Origin: Haladaptatus sp. R4
GTDB taxonomy: Archaea > Halobacteriota > Halobacteria > Halobacteriales > Haladaptataceae
Assembly (NCBI RefSeq): GCF_001625445.1
Contig: NZ_LWHG01000021.1
Span: 744,001 to 808,000, forward strand
Length of the DNA: 64,000 bases
Direction of reading: 5' to 3'
The notes beneath the pieces were generated by a model. The model worked only from the letters and a program-made list of their open reading frames with translations. It did not search any database and was not told where the DNA came from. A program made the translations under genes and the position numbers. Of this stretch, positions 9,049 through 17,578 are shown in pieces; position 1 is the stretch's first letter, and every line of letters begins with the position of its first letter.

Positions 9049-9588
9049 ATGGCGGATCACGACGAGGGGCGCGTACAAGCATACACGGTTCGGCTGGAAC
9101 TATCGGACGAACCGGGTCAACTGCTCCGTGCCTTGAAACCTATCGCCGACCACGGTGGCAACTTGCTCAGCGTCTTTCACGAACGCGGGTCGCTCACACC
9201 ACGCGGCAACATTCCGGTCGAAGTGGATTTCGAATGTCATCCGAACCGGTTCGAGACCATCGTCGCGGCGCTTCGAACCGCGAGCATCAACGTCATTCGA
9301 GCGGGTGCGGAACGATACGACGAGGAGATTACCGTCATCCTCACGGGGCATATCATCGATACCGACGTTTCGGACACGCTCTCCAGAATCACGACGGAAT
9401 CGAACGCTTCCGTCGTCGATATCTCTCTGTCCGCACCCGAAGGGACGAGCGACGTGTCGAGTGCTCGACTGCGCCTCGCCACGGATTCCACCGAGACGAA
9501 CGACGTTCTCGACACGGTGGCCACCATCGCCGGTGAGAAGGAATTACGCGTCATCCAGCCGCTGACGGACGGGGAGGCGGTAGCATGA
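9049..9588 (+). CDS. ACT-domain amino-acid-binding protein, partner of homoserine dehydrogenase
   Basis: A 179-residue protein with an N-terminal ACT fold (YTVRLELSDEPGQLLRALKPIADHGGNLLSVFH reads as the beta-alpha-beta start with the ligand-loop DEPGQLL) and a possible second ACT-like half (EITVILTGHIIDTDVSDTL). Its ATGA overlap with hom couples the two genes. Many homoserine dehydrogenases carry a C-terminal ACT domain for allosteric control, but the Hom here lacks one. The separate ACT protein is therefore likely its regulatory partner, sensing threonine or methionine. That role is inferred from pairing. Confidence 0.88.
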   Translation: MADHDEGRVQAYTVRLELSDEPGQLLRALKPIADHGGNLLSVFHERGSLTPRGNIPVEVDFECHPNRFETIVAALRTASINVIRAGAERYDEEITVILTGHIIDTDVSDTLSRITTESNASVVDISLSAPEGTSDVSSARLRLATDSTETNDVLDTVATIAGEKELRVIQPLTDGEAVA

Positions 9589-10535
9589 AACTCGCGGTGT
9601 TCGGAGCCGGTGCTGTCGGTCGGTCCGTAGCCGAACTGGCGGCCGAGTACGGCCACACGGTGACGGCGCTCACTGATTCGTCGGGTGCCGTCGTGGACGC
9701 GGACGGTATCGGTGTGGAGTCTGTACTCGCGCGCAAGCAGAGCGACGGAACCGTCGGGGACGCCGACCCCGAAACGGCGCTCGAAAGCGAGTACGACGTG
9801 CTCGTCGAGGCGACGCCGACCACCCTCGGCGATGCACAACCCGGTTTCGGCCACGCGCGCGAAGCGTTCGCCAGGGACCGTCACGTCGTGCTGGCGAACA
9901 AGGGACCGGTGGCGGAACGATACGACGAACTGCGTGCGCACGAACGCGACAGCGAAGGAAGTCTCCTGTTCGAAGCGACTGTCGGCGGTGCGATTCCCGT
10001 ACTCTCGACCATCGAGGACGTCGGCGCGGACAACGTCACGGCCGTTCGCGGCGTACTCAACGGGACGGCCAACTTCGTTCTCTCGCGGATGGCCACCGAG
10101 CGACTGAGCTACGAACACGTCCTCGCCGAAGCACAGGATTTGGGAGTGGCCGAAGCCGACCCATCGTTCGACGTGGACGGGACGGACGCCGCGCTGAAAT
10201 GCGCCATCCTCGCCAACGTACTGTTCGACGGTGGACACACGCTTTCGGACGCGGACGTCGATGGAATCCGCGATTTGCCGGGGAGTGCGCTCGAACTGGC
10301 GGCCGAGGACGGGTGGACCATTCGGCTGGTCGGCGAAGTCGCCCGGGACGGTGTCAGCGTCGGTCCGCGTCTCGTCCCCGAAAACGGGACGCTCGCGGTG
10401 TCCGGAACCCGGAATATCGTCCAATTCGAGACGAAGTACGCCGGACGACTCAACATCAGCGGACGCGGTGCGGGCGGCCCCGAAACGGCGACGGCAGTGC
10501 TGGCCGACGTGACGCGGCTCGAACGCGAATCGTAG
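9585..10535 (+). CDS. hom: Homoserine dehydrogenase
   Basis: The 316-residue enzyme reduces aspartate semialdehyde to homoserine, the branch point to threonine and methionine. It starts with a Rossmann motif MKLAVFGAGAVGRSVAEL (GxGxxG at residues 7-12). The signature VRGVLNGTANFVLSRM (about residue 150) and the following EADPSFDVDGTDAALKCAIL contain the catalytic region. Length matches the short form without ACT domain. It is translationally coupled to the upstream ACT protein. Confidence 0.95.
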   Translation: MKLAVFGAGAVGRSVAELAAEYGHTVTALTDSSGAVVDADGIGVESVLARKQSDGTVGDADPETALESEYDVLVEATPTTLGDAQPGFGHAREAFARDRHVVLANKGPVAERYDELRAHERDSEGSLLFEATVGGAIPVLSTIEDVGADNVTAVRGVLNGTANFVLSRMATERLSYEHVLAEAQDLGVAEADPSFDVDGTDAALKCAILANVLFDGGHTLSDADVDGIRDLPGSALELAAEDGWTIRLVGEVARDGVSVGPRLVPENGTLAVSGTRNIVQFETKYAGRLNISGRGAGGPETATAVLADVTRLERES

Positions 10536-10611
10536 CCGCCCCCGTGTTCATTTTCACCATGACATCTGTTGCCATTAACCGCCAGACGGCGGCGAGATGG
10601 CTCGCATAGCG

Positions 10612-10628
10612 TATCGAAATGGTTTTAA
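10612..10628 (+). promoter_or_regulatory. BRE/TATA promoter of the EF-1alpha-S10 unit
   Basis: A purine-rich element (tatcgaaatgg) runs directly into ttttaac at about 10622-10628, a strong haloarchaeal TATA box. A start about 25 bases downstream gives a leader of roughly 30 bases before the ATG at 10680. Confidence 0.6.
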
Positions 10629-10679
10629 CCGCTTCTGCCAAATAATTCCTCCAGAGCGCATCTGCGCGTGAGATATACA

Positions 10680-11945
10680 ATGAGCGACAAACCACACCAG
10701 AACTTGGCCGTCATCGGCCACGTCGACCACGGTAAAAGCACGATGGTCGGGCGACTCCTCTTCGAGACAGGGAGCGTCCCGGAGCACGTTATCGAACAGC
10801 ACCGCGAAGAAGCGGAAGAGAAGGGTAAAGGCGGCTTCGAGTTCGCCTACGTGATGGACAACCTCGCAGAGGAGCGAGAGCGTGGTGTCACCATCGACAT
10901 CGCCCACCAAGAGTTCGACACCGACGAGTACTACTTCACCATCGTCGACTGTCCGGGCCACCGTGACTTCGTGAAGAACATGATCACGGGCGCATCGCAG
11001 GCAGACAACGCTGTCCTCGTCGTCGCCGCAGACGACGGTGTCGCGCCCCAGACCCAGGAGCACGTCTTCCTCTCGAAGACGCTCGGTATCAACGAGCTCA
11101 TCATCGCGGTCAACAAGATGGACGTCGTCGACTACAAGGAAGACACCTACGACGACGTCAAAGAGCAGGTTTCGAAGCTCCTCAAGCAGGTCAACTTCAA
11201 GTCCGACGACGCGACGTTCGTCCCCACCTCGGCGTTCGAGGGTGACAACGTCTCCGAGTCCTCGGACAACACGCCTTGGTACGACGGCCCGACGCTGCTC
11301 GAGGCCCTCAACGACCTCGACGCACCCGAGCCGCCAACGGACGCAGACCTCCGTCTGCCCATCCAGGACGTCTACACGATTTCCGGAATCGGTACGGTTC
11401 CGGTCGGACGTGTCGAGACGGGTACGCTCAACGTGGGCGACAACGTCTCGTTCCAGCCGAGCGACGTCGGTGGCGAAGTGAAGACCGTCGAGATGCACCA
11501 CGAGGAAGTTCCGAAAGCGGAACCCGGCGACAACGTCGGTTTCAACGTGCGTGGCATCGGCAAGGACGACATCCGTCGCGGTGACGTGTGTGGCCCGGCC
11601 GACAACCCGCCGAAAGTGGCCGACACGTTCCAGGCTCGCATCGTCGTGATGCAGCACCCGAGCGTCATCACGGCCGGTTACACGCCGGTCTTCCACGCCC
11701 ACACGGCGCAGGTCGCGTGTACCATCGAGTCCATCGACGCGAAGATCAACCCGTCCACCGGTGAAATCGCGGAGGAGAACCCCGACTTCATCAAGTCCGG
11801 TGACGCAGCAACCGTCACGGTCCGACCGCAAAAGCCACTCAGCATCGAGCCTGCGGGCGAGATTCCGGAACTCGGTTCGTTCGCAATCCGTGACATGGGT
11901 CAGACCGTGGCAGCAGGTCAGGTCCTCGAAGTCAACGAGAAGTAA
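10680..11945 (+). CDS. tuf: Translation elongation factor 1 alpha
   Basis: The 421-residue GTPase delivers aminoacyl-tRNA to the ribosome. G1 is GHVDHGKS (about residues 13-20), G3 DCPGHRDF, G4 NKMD. Domains II and III follow ([26 protein letters not shown]). The in-frame GTG at 10668 would add MRYT; the ATG at 10680 ([14 protein letters not shown]) is the family start. S10 follows after 3 bases, the conserved archaeal tuf-rps10 pair. Confidence 0.98.
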   Translation: MSDKPHQNLAVIGHVDHGKSTMVGRLLFETGSVPEHVIEQHREEAEEKGKGGFEFAYVMDNLAEERERGVTIDIAHQEFDTDEYYFTIVDCPGHRDFVKNMITGASQADNAVLVVAADDGVAPQTQEHVFLSKTLGINELIIAVNKMDVVDYKEDTYDDVKEQVSKLLKQVNFKSDDATFVPTSAFEGDNVSESSDNTPWYDGPTLLEALNDLDAPEPPTDADLRLPIQDVYTISGIGTVPVGRVETGTLNVGDNVSFQPSDVGGEVKTVEMHHEEVPKAEPGDNVGFNVRGIGKDDIRRGDVCGPADNPPKVADTFQARIVVMQHPSVITAGYTPVFHAHTAQVACTIESIDAKINPSTGEIAEENPDFIKSGDAATVTVRPQKPLSIEPAGEIPELGSFAIRDMGQTVAAGQVLEVNEK

Positions 11946-11948
11946 ACG

Positions 11949-12257
11949 ATGCAGCAAGCACGTGTCCGACTCGCAGGAGCCAACCCCTCGGACCTCGACG
12001 ACATCTGCGACGATGTCCGTGAGATCGCCGAGAAGACCGGCGTCTCCCTGAGCGGTCCGATTCCGCTCCCGACGAAGACGCTGGAGATCCCGACGCGCAA
12101 GTCGCCCGACGGAGAGGGCACTGCGACGTGGGAACACTGGGAGATGCGCGTCCACAAGCGCCTCATCGACCTCGACGCCGATGAACGCGCGCTTCGACAG
12201 TTGATGCGCATTCAGGTTCCGAACGACGTCAGCATCGAGATCGTCCTCGAAGACTGA
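11949..12257 (+). CDS. rps10: 30S ribosomal protein S10 (uS10)
   Basis: A 102-residue small-subunit protein that also acts in transcription complexes in other organisms. The conserved core [20 protein letters not shown] (about residues 31-50) and [19 protein letters not shown]-like segment are clear. Length is normal. It is co-transcribed with EF-1alpha, starting three bases after its stop. Confidence 0.98.
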   Translation: MQQARVRLAGANPSDLDDICDDVREIAEKTGVSLSGPIPLPTKTLEIPTRKSPDGEGTATWEHWEMRVHKRLIDLDADERALRQLMRIQVPNDVSIEIVLED

Positions 12258-12412
12258 ACCGAGGAACTCACCGGTTGCGCGGATACCCGCGCGACGGAAA
12301 TCTTTGCAAATCTTCTTTCGTTTTTCACCCATCGACCAGCGGTTGTGCCGTCACGACGACGAGCGGTCGTCCCGTGGTGTCATTTTTTGTGGTCTCGGTG
12401 ACGAGTAGTGGT

Positions 12413-13030
12413 ATGCGTCTTTCCCGCTCACCGACGATTCAGACGCTCGCCGTCTGTCTCGTCGTCTTCGTCGTCCAATCCGCGGTTCGGTTCGTCAGCC
12501 CCGCGTTGGCGCTGGGGCTGTTCGCGCTCTCGCCGCCCGTGGCGGGCCACGTGTGGACGCTGCCGCTGAGCGTGTACTCACACGCCGGGTTCGCCCACCT
12601 CTTCTCCAACGCCGTCGCGCTGGTGCTCGTCGGGTTCATCGTCGAGCGCGGGACGACGACGGCCCGCTATCACGCCTTCTTCCTCACGGTGGGGATGGCG
12701 GCCGGACTGGTGCAGGTGTGGGTGACGGAACTGTTCAGCAGTCAGGTCCCCGCCGTCCTCGGAGCCAGCGGCGCGATTCTCGGCCTGTACGGCTACCTCA
12801 TCGCCAGCAACGACATCTCGGAGGCCGTGTTCGGCCGCCTACGCCTCTCGCGCCGCGCGCAGGTCCTCATCGTCGTCGTCTTCACGACCCTCGTCACGCT
12901 GATGACAGCGGCTCCTGGCGTCGCCCTGCTCGCCCACTTCACCGGCTTCGCACTGGGGCTAATCGCGGGACGCCTTCACATCCTCCGCACCGAAACACAA
13001 GCTACAAGTAACGCACGGATGGTACAATAA
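12413..13030 (+). CDS. Rhomboid-family intramembrane serine protease
   Basis: About 205 residues with roughly six membrane helices. The catalytic pair is visible: Ser119 in VLGASGAILGLYG (GxSG) and His175 in ALLAHFTGFALG; His62 and Asn66 in HAGFAHLFSN fit the oxyanion region. Rhomboids cut substrate helices within the membrane. The longer in-frame start at 12275 adds a non-haloarchaeal-looking leader, so I take the ATG at 12413. It ends five bases before the tRNA-Ala gene. The substrate is unknown. Confidence 0.9.
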   Translation: MRLSRSPTIQTLAVCLVVFVVQSAVRFVSPALALGLFALSPPVAGHVWTLPLSVYSHAGFAHLFSNAVALVLVGFIVERGTTTARYHAFFLTVGMAAGLVQVWVTELFSSQVPAVLGASGAILGLYGYLIASNDISEAVFGRLRLSRRAQVLIVVVFTTLVTLMTAAPGVALLAHFTGFALGLIAGRLHILRTETQATSNARMVQ

Positions 13031-13035
13031 TTCGA

Positions 13036-13107
13036 GGGCTCGTAGATCAGTGGCAGATCGCTTCCTTCGCAAGGAAGAGGCCCCGGGTTCAAATCCCGGC
13101 GAGTCCA
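13036..13107 (+). tRNA. tRNA-Ala, anticodon CGC
   Basis: All four stems fold. The acceptor is GGGCTCG with CGAGTCC (one G-U pair), the D arm GATC-agtggca-GATC, the anticodon arm CTTCC-ttCGCaa-GGAAG, and the T arm CCGGG-ttcaaat-CCCGG, with discriminator A at 13107. The anticodon CGC reads the alanine codon GCG. CCA is not encoded. Integrase-related and accessory genes lie directly downstream, so this tRNA was probably an integration target. Confidence 0.96.
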
Positions 13108-13283
13108 TCGAAGTTTCACTTTCCTGCGAAGGCACCAAAAACTGAAGAGAGACAGCGTAGCGTCCCCGTTTCACGACGGCACCGAGTGAGAAGAAGACCC
13201 GTTTCTGATAGAGTTCGAGTGGCGACTCCAACCGGGTCGAAGCCGTCACCCGATTGGGTCGAAGGATCGCGGGGGTAGTCGGC

Positions 13284-13613
13284 ATGAGTGGGCGTCACGG
13301 AGAGAGGCGCACGAGAGTTGATGTTGACCTCGACGAGAACGAGGCGACCGTCGAAGTCGTCAAGCGTCGCCAAGTAACTGACCTCTTCGACGAGAACGGC
13401 GAACTGCGGCTGTGGCAAGATGCCGCCGGATGGAGCGGGTATTTGGTTGAAGATGGCAACTTTTTCGAGGTCAATTGGCACCGACACAGCGAAGGGTGGA
13501 TCAAGTTCGATGAGGTCGATGCGGAGACCGTCGTCGAGGCGATTCGTGATCACATCAAGGACCCAGCAGCGGGAGAAGCTGGTGTCTTCGTCAGGAGGTG
13601 TTCGCCTCCATGA
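13284..13613 (+). CDS. Small acidic hypothetical protein of the tRNA-linked element
   Basis: A 109-residue soluble protein starting at ATG 13284 (MSGRHGERRTRVDVDLDENE). I do not recognise the family. It is rich in aromatic residues in the middle (LRLWQDAAGWSGYLVEDGNFFEVNWHR) and ends with a short helix (ETVVEAIRDHIK). It overlaps the SWIM-protein gene by 4 bases and shares its strand. The AGGAGGTG Shine-Dalgarno of the next gene lies within its end. Probably an accessory gene of the integrated element behind tRNA-Ala. Confidence 0.6.
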   Translation: MSGRHGERRTRVDVDLDENEATVEVVKRRQVTDLFDENGELRLWQDAAGWSGYLVEDGNFFEVNWHRHSEGWIKFDEVDAETVVEAIRDHIKDPAAGEAGVFVRRCSPP

Positions 13614-14116
13614 GCGCTATCTCTCAAAAAGACGCCGAGACTGGCGACCTGCTGAATTTCTCGGTGCTGGCCCGCAACAAGCGGAGTTCGTGGGAACGTG
13701 CGGACCCGAAAAACGCTGCCATCGACCCGATTAGCAGCTACGGCTGGCGCGTGATTCTCCCTGGTGGAAATGTTCATGTGGTGGCGCTCGCCAAGCAGCG
13801 AGACCGCTACGTTGGCCGGTGTGACTGCAAAGGATTCCAGTTCCACGAGGGGGCGTGTGCACATCTGTGCACCCTCAGGAAAGCCGACTTCGTCGGTGCC
13901 AAGGACATCTACGGCGACCCGGTGAAGATCGCCACCACGGAGGTCAAAGAGTCGCCTCCGACGCCCGACCTGTCCGTACTCACTCGTGCCGAGAGAAACG
14001 CCTACGTCGCTACGAGAATCGGCGATGTCGGCGTGCGAGTCGAGCTGGCGATTCCCACTCCCAATTTCCGGGGTAATTGTTTTGAACCTACACCCCCAAC
14101 CTATCAGTATGTCTGA
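13610..14116 (+). CDS. SWIM zinc-finger protein
   Basis: About 168 residues from ATG 13610, chosen because AGGAGGTG lies about 10 bases before it. Residues 71-85 give CDC-(9)-CAH, the C-x-C-xn-C-x-H pattern of a SWIM zinc finger, a fold for DNA or protein binding. Positive patches (ARNKRSSWER; AKQRDRY) flank it. The C-terminal 40 residues have no recognisable domain and overlap the start of the VapB-like gene by 8 bases. Such proteins occur often in haloarchaeal proviruses and integrative elements. The specific role is unknown. Confidence 0.75.
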   Translation: MSAISQKDAETGDLLNFSVLARNKRSSWERADPKNAAIDPISSYGWRVILPGGNVHVVALAKQRDRYVGRCDCKGFQFHEGACAHLCTLRKADFVGAKDIYGDPVKIATTEVKESPPTPDLSVLTRAERNAYVATRIGDVGVRVELAIPTPNFRGNCFEPTPPTYQYV

Positions 14117-14348
14117 ATTCGAAACGACGGTGAATAGCAGCTACTCGGCGACGATCCCCGCCGAGGTACGCGAACAGATCGACCTCGAACCCGGCGACCG
14201 GTTGCATTGGACCGTGGACGAAGATGGCCGACTCGTGGCCGAAATCATCCGCGAACGCATGGGGCACATGGCCGACATGGAACCCATCGACATGGGCGAA
14301 ACCGACGCTGTGGAGGAAACTGAAGTGCGCTCCTACGAGTACGACTGA
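14109..14348 (+). CDS. vapB: AbrB/MazE-type antitoxin (VapB-like)
   Basis: A 79-residue protein. Residues 1-45 form a swapped-hairpin AbrB DNA-binding domain (TVNSSYSATIPAEVREQIDLEPGDRLHWTVD). The acidic Met-rich tail (MGHMADMEPIDMGETDAVEE) is the likely toxin-binding part. The ATG at 14109 lies about 15 bases after a TTTTGAA-like AT-rich patch. It overlaps the downstream PIN toxin gene as TGATG, a standard toxin-antitoxin arrangement. Autoregulation by the pair is expected from the family. Confidence 0.85.
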   Translation: MSEFETTVNSSYSATIPAEVREQIDLEPGDRLHWTVDEDGRLVAEIIRERMGHMADMEPIDMGETDAVEETEVRSYEYD

Positions 14349-14785
14349 TGGGAGGGGAAGCTCTCGTAGACGCGAACGTGCTGCTCGGCTGGCGCTCGAA
14401 GCGCGACCAGTGGCACGACGAAGCGAAACCAATCGTCGAGGCGATTGATCGAGGCGACCTCCCGCGCGGCGTCGTCACATCGCCCAACCTCATGGAGACC
14501 ATCACGCCAATTCAGCACCGTGCGGGCGGCAAGGAGGGCGTGAAAGTGCTCAACGCCATTACCAAGAGCGGCGGCTTTCGAATCCGTCACATCGCCCAGG
14601 AGGACTTCGACCGAGCACAAGCGCTCATCCGACGGTATCCCGACGTTGAACTCCCTGACCTCACGACCGTCGCACATATGCAGCGAACCGACATCGAGTA
14701 CATCTATTCTTTTGACGACGACCTCGACCGTTTCGAGGAAATCACCCGACTCACCACTGCGACGAATCCCTACTCTCCTGAATAA
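14348..14785 (+). CDS. vapC: PIN-domain ribonuclease toxin (VapC-like)
   Basis: A 145-residue PIN-domain protein. Candidate acidic metal ligands are Asp8 (ALVDANVLL), Glu50 (SPNLMETIT), Asp104 (ELPDLTTVAH) and Asp123-125 (YSFDDDLD), so the active site looks complete. VapC toxins cut tRNA or rRNA, and the cognate VapB blocks them. It sits one base into the antitoxin stop codon. The pair may stabilise, or be the last functional part of, the element inserted at tRNA-Ala. Confidence 0.87.
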   Translation: MGGEALVDANVLLGWRSKRDQWHDEAKPIVEAIDRGDLPRGVVTSPNLMETITPIQHRAGGKEGVKVLNAITKSGGFRIRHIAQEDFDRAQALIRRYPDVELPDLTTVAHMQRTDIEYIYSFDDDLDRFEEITRLTTATNPYSPE

Positions 14786-14806
14786 ACCAAATCCCCTTCA
14801 AAGTGA

Positions 14807-15022
14807 ACGAGGTTAGGCCATCTGCTCGACTTCTTCGACGAGCGAGGGATCGACGATACGACGGTCCTCTCGGGGAGGACGCTGTCGGACTTCGTGGCGT
14901 GGCGACGCGACGAAATCGCGCCGATCACGTTGCAGAAGCAACTGACGACGGTGCGCGTCTTTTTGCAGTGGCTGGCGGACATCGACGCGGTGCGTGATGG
15001 ACTCGCCGTAGTCCCCCCCCCT
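14807..15022 (+). pseudogene. Truncated tyrosine recombinase/integrase (core-binding domain only)
   Basis: The frame from 14807 reads LLDFFDERGIDDTTVLSGRT then LSDFVAWRRDEI, LQKQLTTVRVFLQWLADIDA, VRDGL. This is the SAM-like N-terminal DNA-binding domain of haloarchaeal phage-type integrases. There is no upstream start, and the frame loses similarity at a run of nine C (15013-15021). The catalytic domain with the R-H-R-Y residues is absent. It follows VapC directly and supports the view that 13.1-15.1 kb is a decayed integrative element. Confidence 0.75.
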
Positions 15023-15295
15023 CGCTCACTTCGTTCGCTTGGTGGCGAGGCGATTGGTGAGTGTTCCGCAGGACTCGCCACCGGACCGCCGCCCGTTCGG
15101 AAAAGCCGAAGCGAGTATCGACAAGGAGTCGGTAACAGCCAGTAGTTTCACGGAATCGAATACGTAGTAGTTCCCTGATTCATCTGGACAGCGCCTGGGG
15201 ACGATGGTTGAAAAGGCCTGACTCGAAAACGATGGGTATAGTAAATATATGCCTCGGTCGTACTCGTTCTCCGCCACCTCCGACGGCGAAGAACG

Positions 15296-15700
15296 ATGAC
15301 GTTTCCAGCCCAGCGCCTTCCGGACGGGAACATTCTGGCTCCGCACCACCTCTACATCGGTGTGTTAGCGGCGTACATCGTCTGCTGGGTAGCCTCGAAC
15401 CGCATGCCCAAACGAGAGGCATGGGCCACCGTGACAGCGCTGACGGTGGCGCTGTTCGGCTTCCTCTTCGTGTGGCCGGATTACCCCGCCACAGGAGCGT
15501 TGCTGACACTATCGGGTATCGTAGGTGCGTTACTGGCGGTGGTGTTCCGTTCGTTCTGGTCGGACAGCGCGTCCGATCTCCGGTTGGCGGCGCTGTTTGG
15601 CGTGCTCATCGCGCTCGATGACGCCGTGTCCCACTCCTTCGGCGTTTGGACGCCGCTCGATTGGTTCTGGCACGTCTATCTGATTCATCTCGTTACTTGA
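15296..15700 (+). CDS. Small integral membrane protein
   Basis: 134 residues with about four hydrophobic helices (YIGVLAAYIVCWVAS; WATVTALTVALFGFLF; LLTLSGIVGALLAVVF; LFGVLIALDDAVSHSFG). The ATG is at 15296-15298. I do not recognise a named family; similar small membrane proteins encoded by mobile haloarchaeal genomes exist. A conserved-looking patch DDAVSHSFGVWTPLDWFW lies in the last third. It is just downstream of the integrase remnant and may mark the outer side of the inserted element. Confidence 0.6.
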   Translation: MTFPAQRLPDGNILAPHHLYIGVLAAYIVCWVASNRMPKREAWATVTALTVALFGFLFVWPDYPATGALLTLSGIVGALLAVVFRSFWSDSASDLRLAALFGVLIALDDAVSHSFGVWTPLDWFWHVYLIHLVT

Positions 15701-15814
15701 CGGCTTCTCGATTCATTTCGACGATATAGTGAGTTCAGGAACCGCAAGGACCCATCTTCGCGAGTCAACTACCACCGTTTACGACGAGTACAAGCGAGAG
15801 TGGCGAGTGGGAGG

Positions 15815-16396
15815 TTATTCGCGAACGACGTGGTAAACCAAGCCGCCGAGTGAACCGACGACGAGGGGGAGCAGGAGGCCCATGAACAGGAGCGTGTCGA
15901 GGTACCTCGGACCGACGCGCGCGGTCACGCCGATGGCGGAGACGTGTTTCGAGGCGATGTACGCGCCGACGAGACTGATCGGCAGGTAGCCGACGACGAC
16001 GTGTGCGCCGTTCAGTGCCGCGTGCGGGGCCGTCCGGGCGCGACCCAGGTGAGAGGCGAGGAGAACGCCACCGATGAAGATGACGACGAGCGGGAGGAGA
16101 TGGAGGAACTGGATATACGGATCCGAGGAGTTGGCGATCAGATCGACGCTGTTCCGAAGGTAGTCGGAGTCATCGGAACCGGAGATGGTTTGGGAGATTT
16201 CGACGAATTGCGCGTTGTAGAAGTACCACGTGACGACTTGCCACTTCTCGGCGGCGAACGAAAAGGTCGGCAACTCGTCGAGCGTGACGAAAGCCCACGT
16301 CAAGCCATAGCCGCCGAGAAACGCCCCCACACCGGCTAAAAGCCCGGAGATTAGCCGGTTTCGGTAGGTATGGTTTATCCGCCTCGTTGCTTGCAT
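15815..16396 (-). CDS. Haloarchaeal membrane protein of unknown function
   Basis: 193 residues with about four membrane helices: residues 14-35 (ISGLLAGVGAFLGGYGLTWAF), 99-115 (LLPLVVIFIGGVLLAS), 130-150 and 170-190 (LLFMGLLLPLVVGSLGGLVY). The outside loop 55-90 is polar. The family is not recognised. Start taken at the ATG 16396. It has no operon partner: the gene upstream faces the other way after 600 bases and the next one on the left converges on it. Confidence 0.7.
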   Translation of the reverse strand: MQATRRINHTYRNRLISGLLAGVGAFLGGYGLTWAFVTLDELPTFSFAAEKWQVVTWYFYNAQFVEISQTISGSDDSDYLRNSVDLIANSSDPYIQFLHLLPLVVIFIGGVLLASHLGRARTAPHAALNGAHVVVGYLPISLVGAYIASKHVSAIGVTARVGPRYLDTLLFMGLLLPLVVGSLGGLVYHVVRE

Positions 16397-16996
16397 GGTG
16401 AGTGGAGTATTCTATCAACCCATAAGCCTTGTCGAGTCGTGGGAAATTCCAAATCAATAAGTGTGACATATTATCCTCCCAAATCGAGAGCGATACCCAC
16501 GACCGTTCTCCCGAAACGATCCGTAGCACTCGATTCGACGCTCGGTTCTCTTCGACCCACTCGTGTTTCCGATGGGTCCGGCGGGCGGAGAAGTCCGGAT
16601 GCCCGACGATCCTCTCAACACGACAGACAAGAGGATTGTTCAGTAAAATCCATCATTTCTCGGACCGTTTCACGGCCCAAACCCCGCGAAAACCGGCTGC
16701 AAACCGGAATTTGACCGACACGGGAAATCCGGTCCGGCCACCGTTTCACCGAGTTTTTCCGAGGACGCCTCGCTTATTCGGAATATAATAAAGGGGGTAG
16801 CGGTGTTCGTATGAAATACGCCCGAAGCCCGGGTGTACTACTAGGCAAGTGTTCGACGGTGCCGGAGGCTCTGGTGGCGAGTTGGCTTCTCGCCATGTTT
16901 CGGCCATGCCTCCCACGAAAGTTTGTCATCTCGAACGCGTGCCGACTTTTTAGGAACAGGATACGAATAGTGAGAAGCGGTTTCGATAACAAACCA
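16397..16996. other. 600-bp spacer with a strong TATA-like box, no supported gene
   Basis: Open frames here are basic and low-complexity and look non-coding. An AT-rich box, ggaatataataaaggg (16780-16795), is the best promoter-like signal. An ATG lies 25 bases beyond it at 16811 in frame with the Lrp gene, but the intervening 62 codons (MKYARSPGVLL...) do not look haloarchaeal. A second, weaker AT-rich word (gacttttta, about 16941-16949) is closer to the Lrp ATG at 16997. Confidence 0.5.
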
Positions 16997-17472
16997 ATGA
17001 GCAACGACACACTGGACGACGTAGACCGGGGCATCCTTCACTTGCTCCAAGAGGACGCACGCAACATGACGACGACGGAAATCGGGGACGCTGTGGGTGT
17101 CTCCGCCAGTACCGTCGGAAATCGACTCCAACGTCTCGAAGAGGCGGGAGTCATCAGAGGCTATCACCCACAGATCGACTACCACGAGGCGGGATTCCCG
17201 CTCCGCGTTCTCTTCATCTGCACCGCTCCGATTCCCGAGCGCGAGGAACTGGCGGCGGAGGCACTCGACGCGTCGGGCGTCGTCAACGTCAAGGAGATCA
17301 TGGTCGGCGTGCAGAACCTCCACGTCGAGGCGTCGCGACGACCCGCGAGGACGCGACCGAGGTCAGCAAACAACTCGACGACATGGGTCTGGACGTCGTC
17401 GATCAACTGCTGGTGAAAGACGAACACATGCAACCGTACGACCACTTCGGTCAGAAGGACGTCTCCGACTGA
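16997..17472 (+). pseudogene. Lrp/AsnC-family transcriptional regulator, interrupted by a one-base deletion
   Basis: The start at 16997 gives MSNDTLDDVDRGILHLLQED then an AsnC-type helix-turn-helix (TTTEIGDAVGVSASTVGNRL). A ligand-domain segment follows (PLRVLFICTAPIPEREELAAEAL). After NLHVEA (about 17332) the frame breaks. Shifting by one base continues as TTREDATEVSKQLDDMGLDV and ends KDVSD with TGA at 17470-17472. A missing G in gcg(g)tc explains it. As written the product ends at 17416 with an unrelated tail. Sequencing error and true mutation cannot be separated here. Confidence 0.82.
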
Positions 17473-17578
17473 CACCGGGAATTATTTCGAAATTGGGGAA
17501 ATACTATCTTTAGGATGGGATTCACACAGATTTATCCGACATACTTAACCATTGACGAATCTTAAGGGAAGTACTGGA

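Noticed and set aside
10575-12332. 585-codon open frame antisense to EF-1alpha
   Set aside because: Same effect as above; no recognisable motif, and the sense gene is highly conserved.
15010-15060. Second half of the tRNA as right-hand attachment site of the element
   Set aside because: No copy of the tRNA-Ala 3' end was found between 13107 and 15300, so the right boundary cannot be set.
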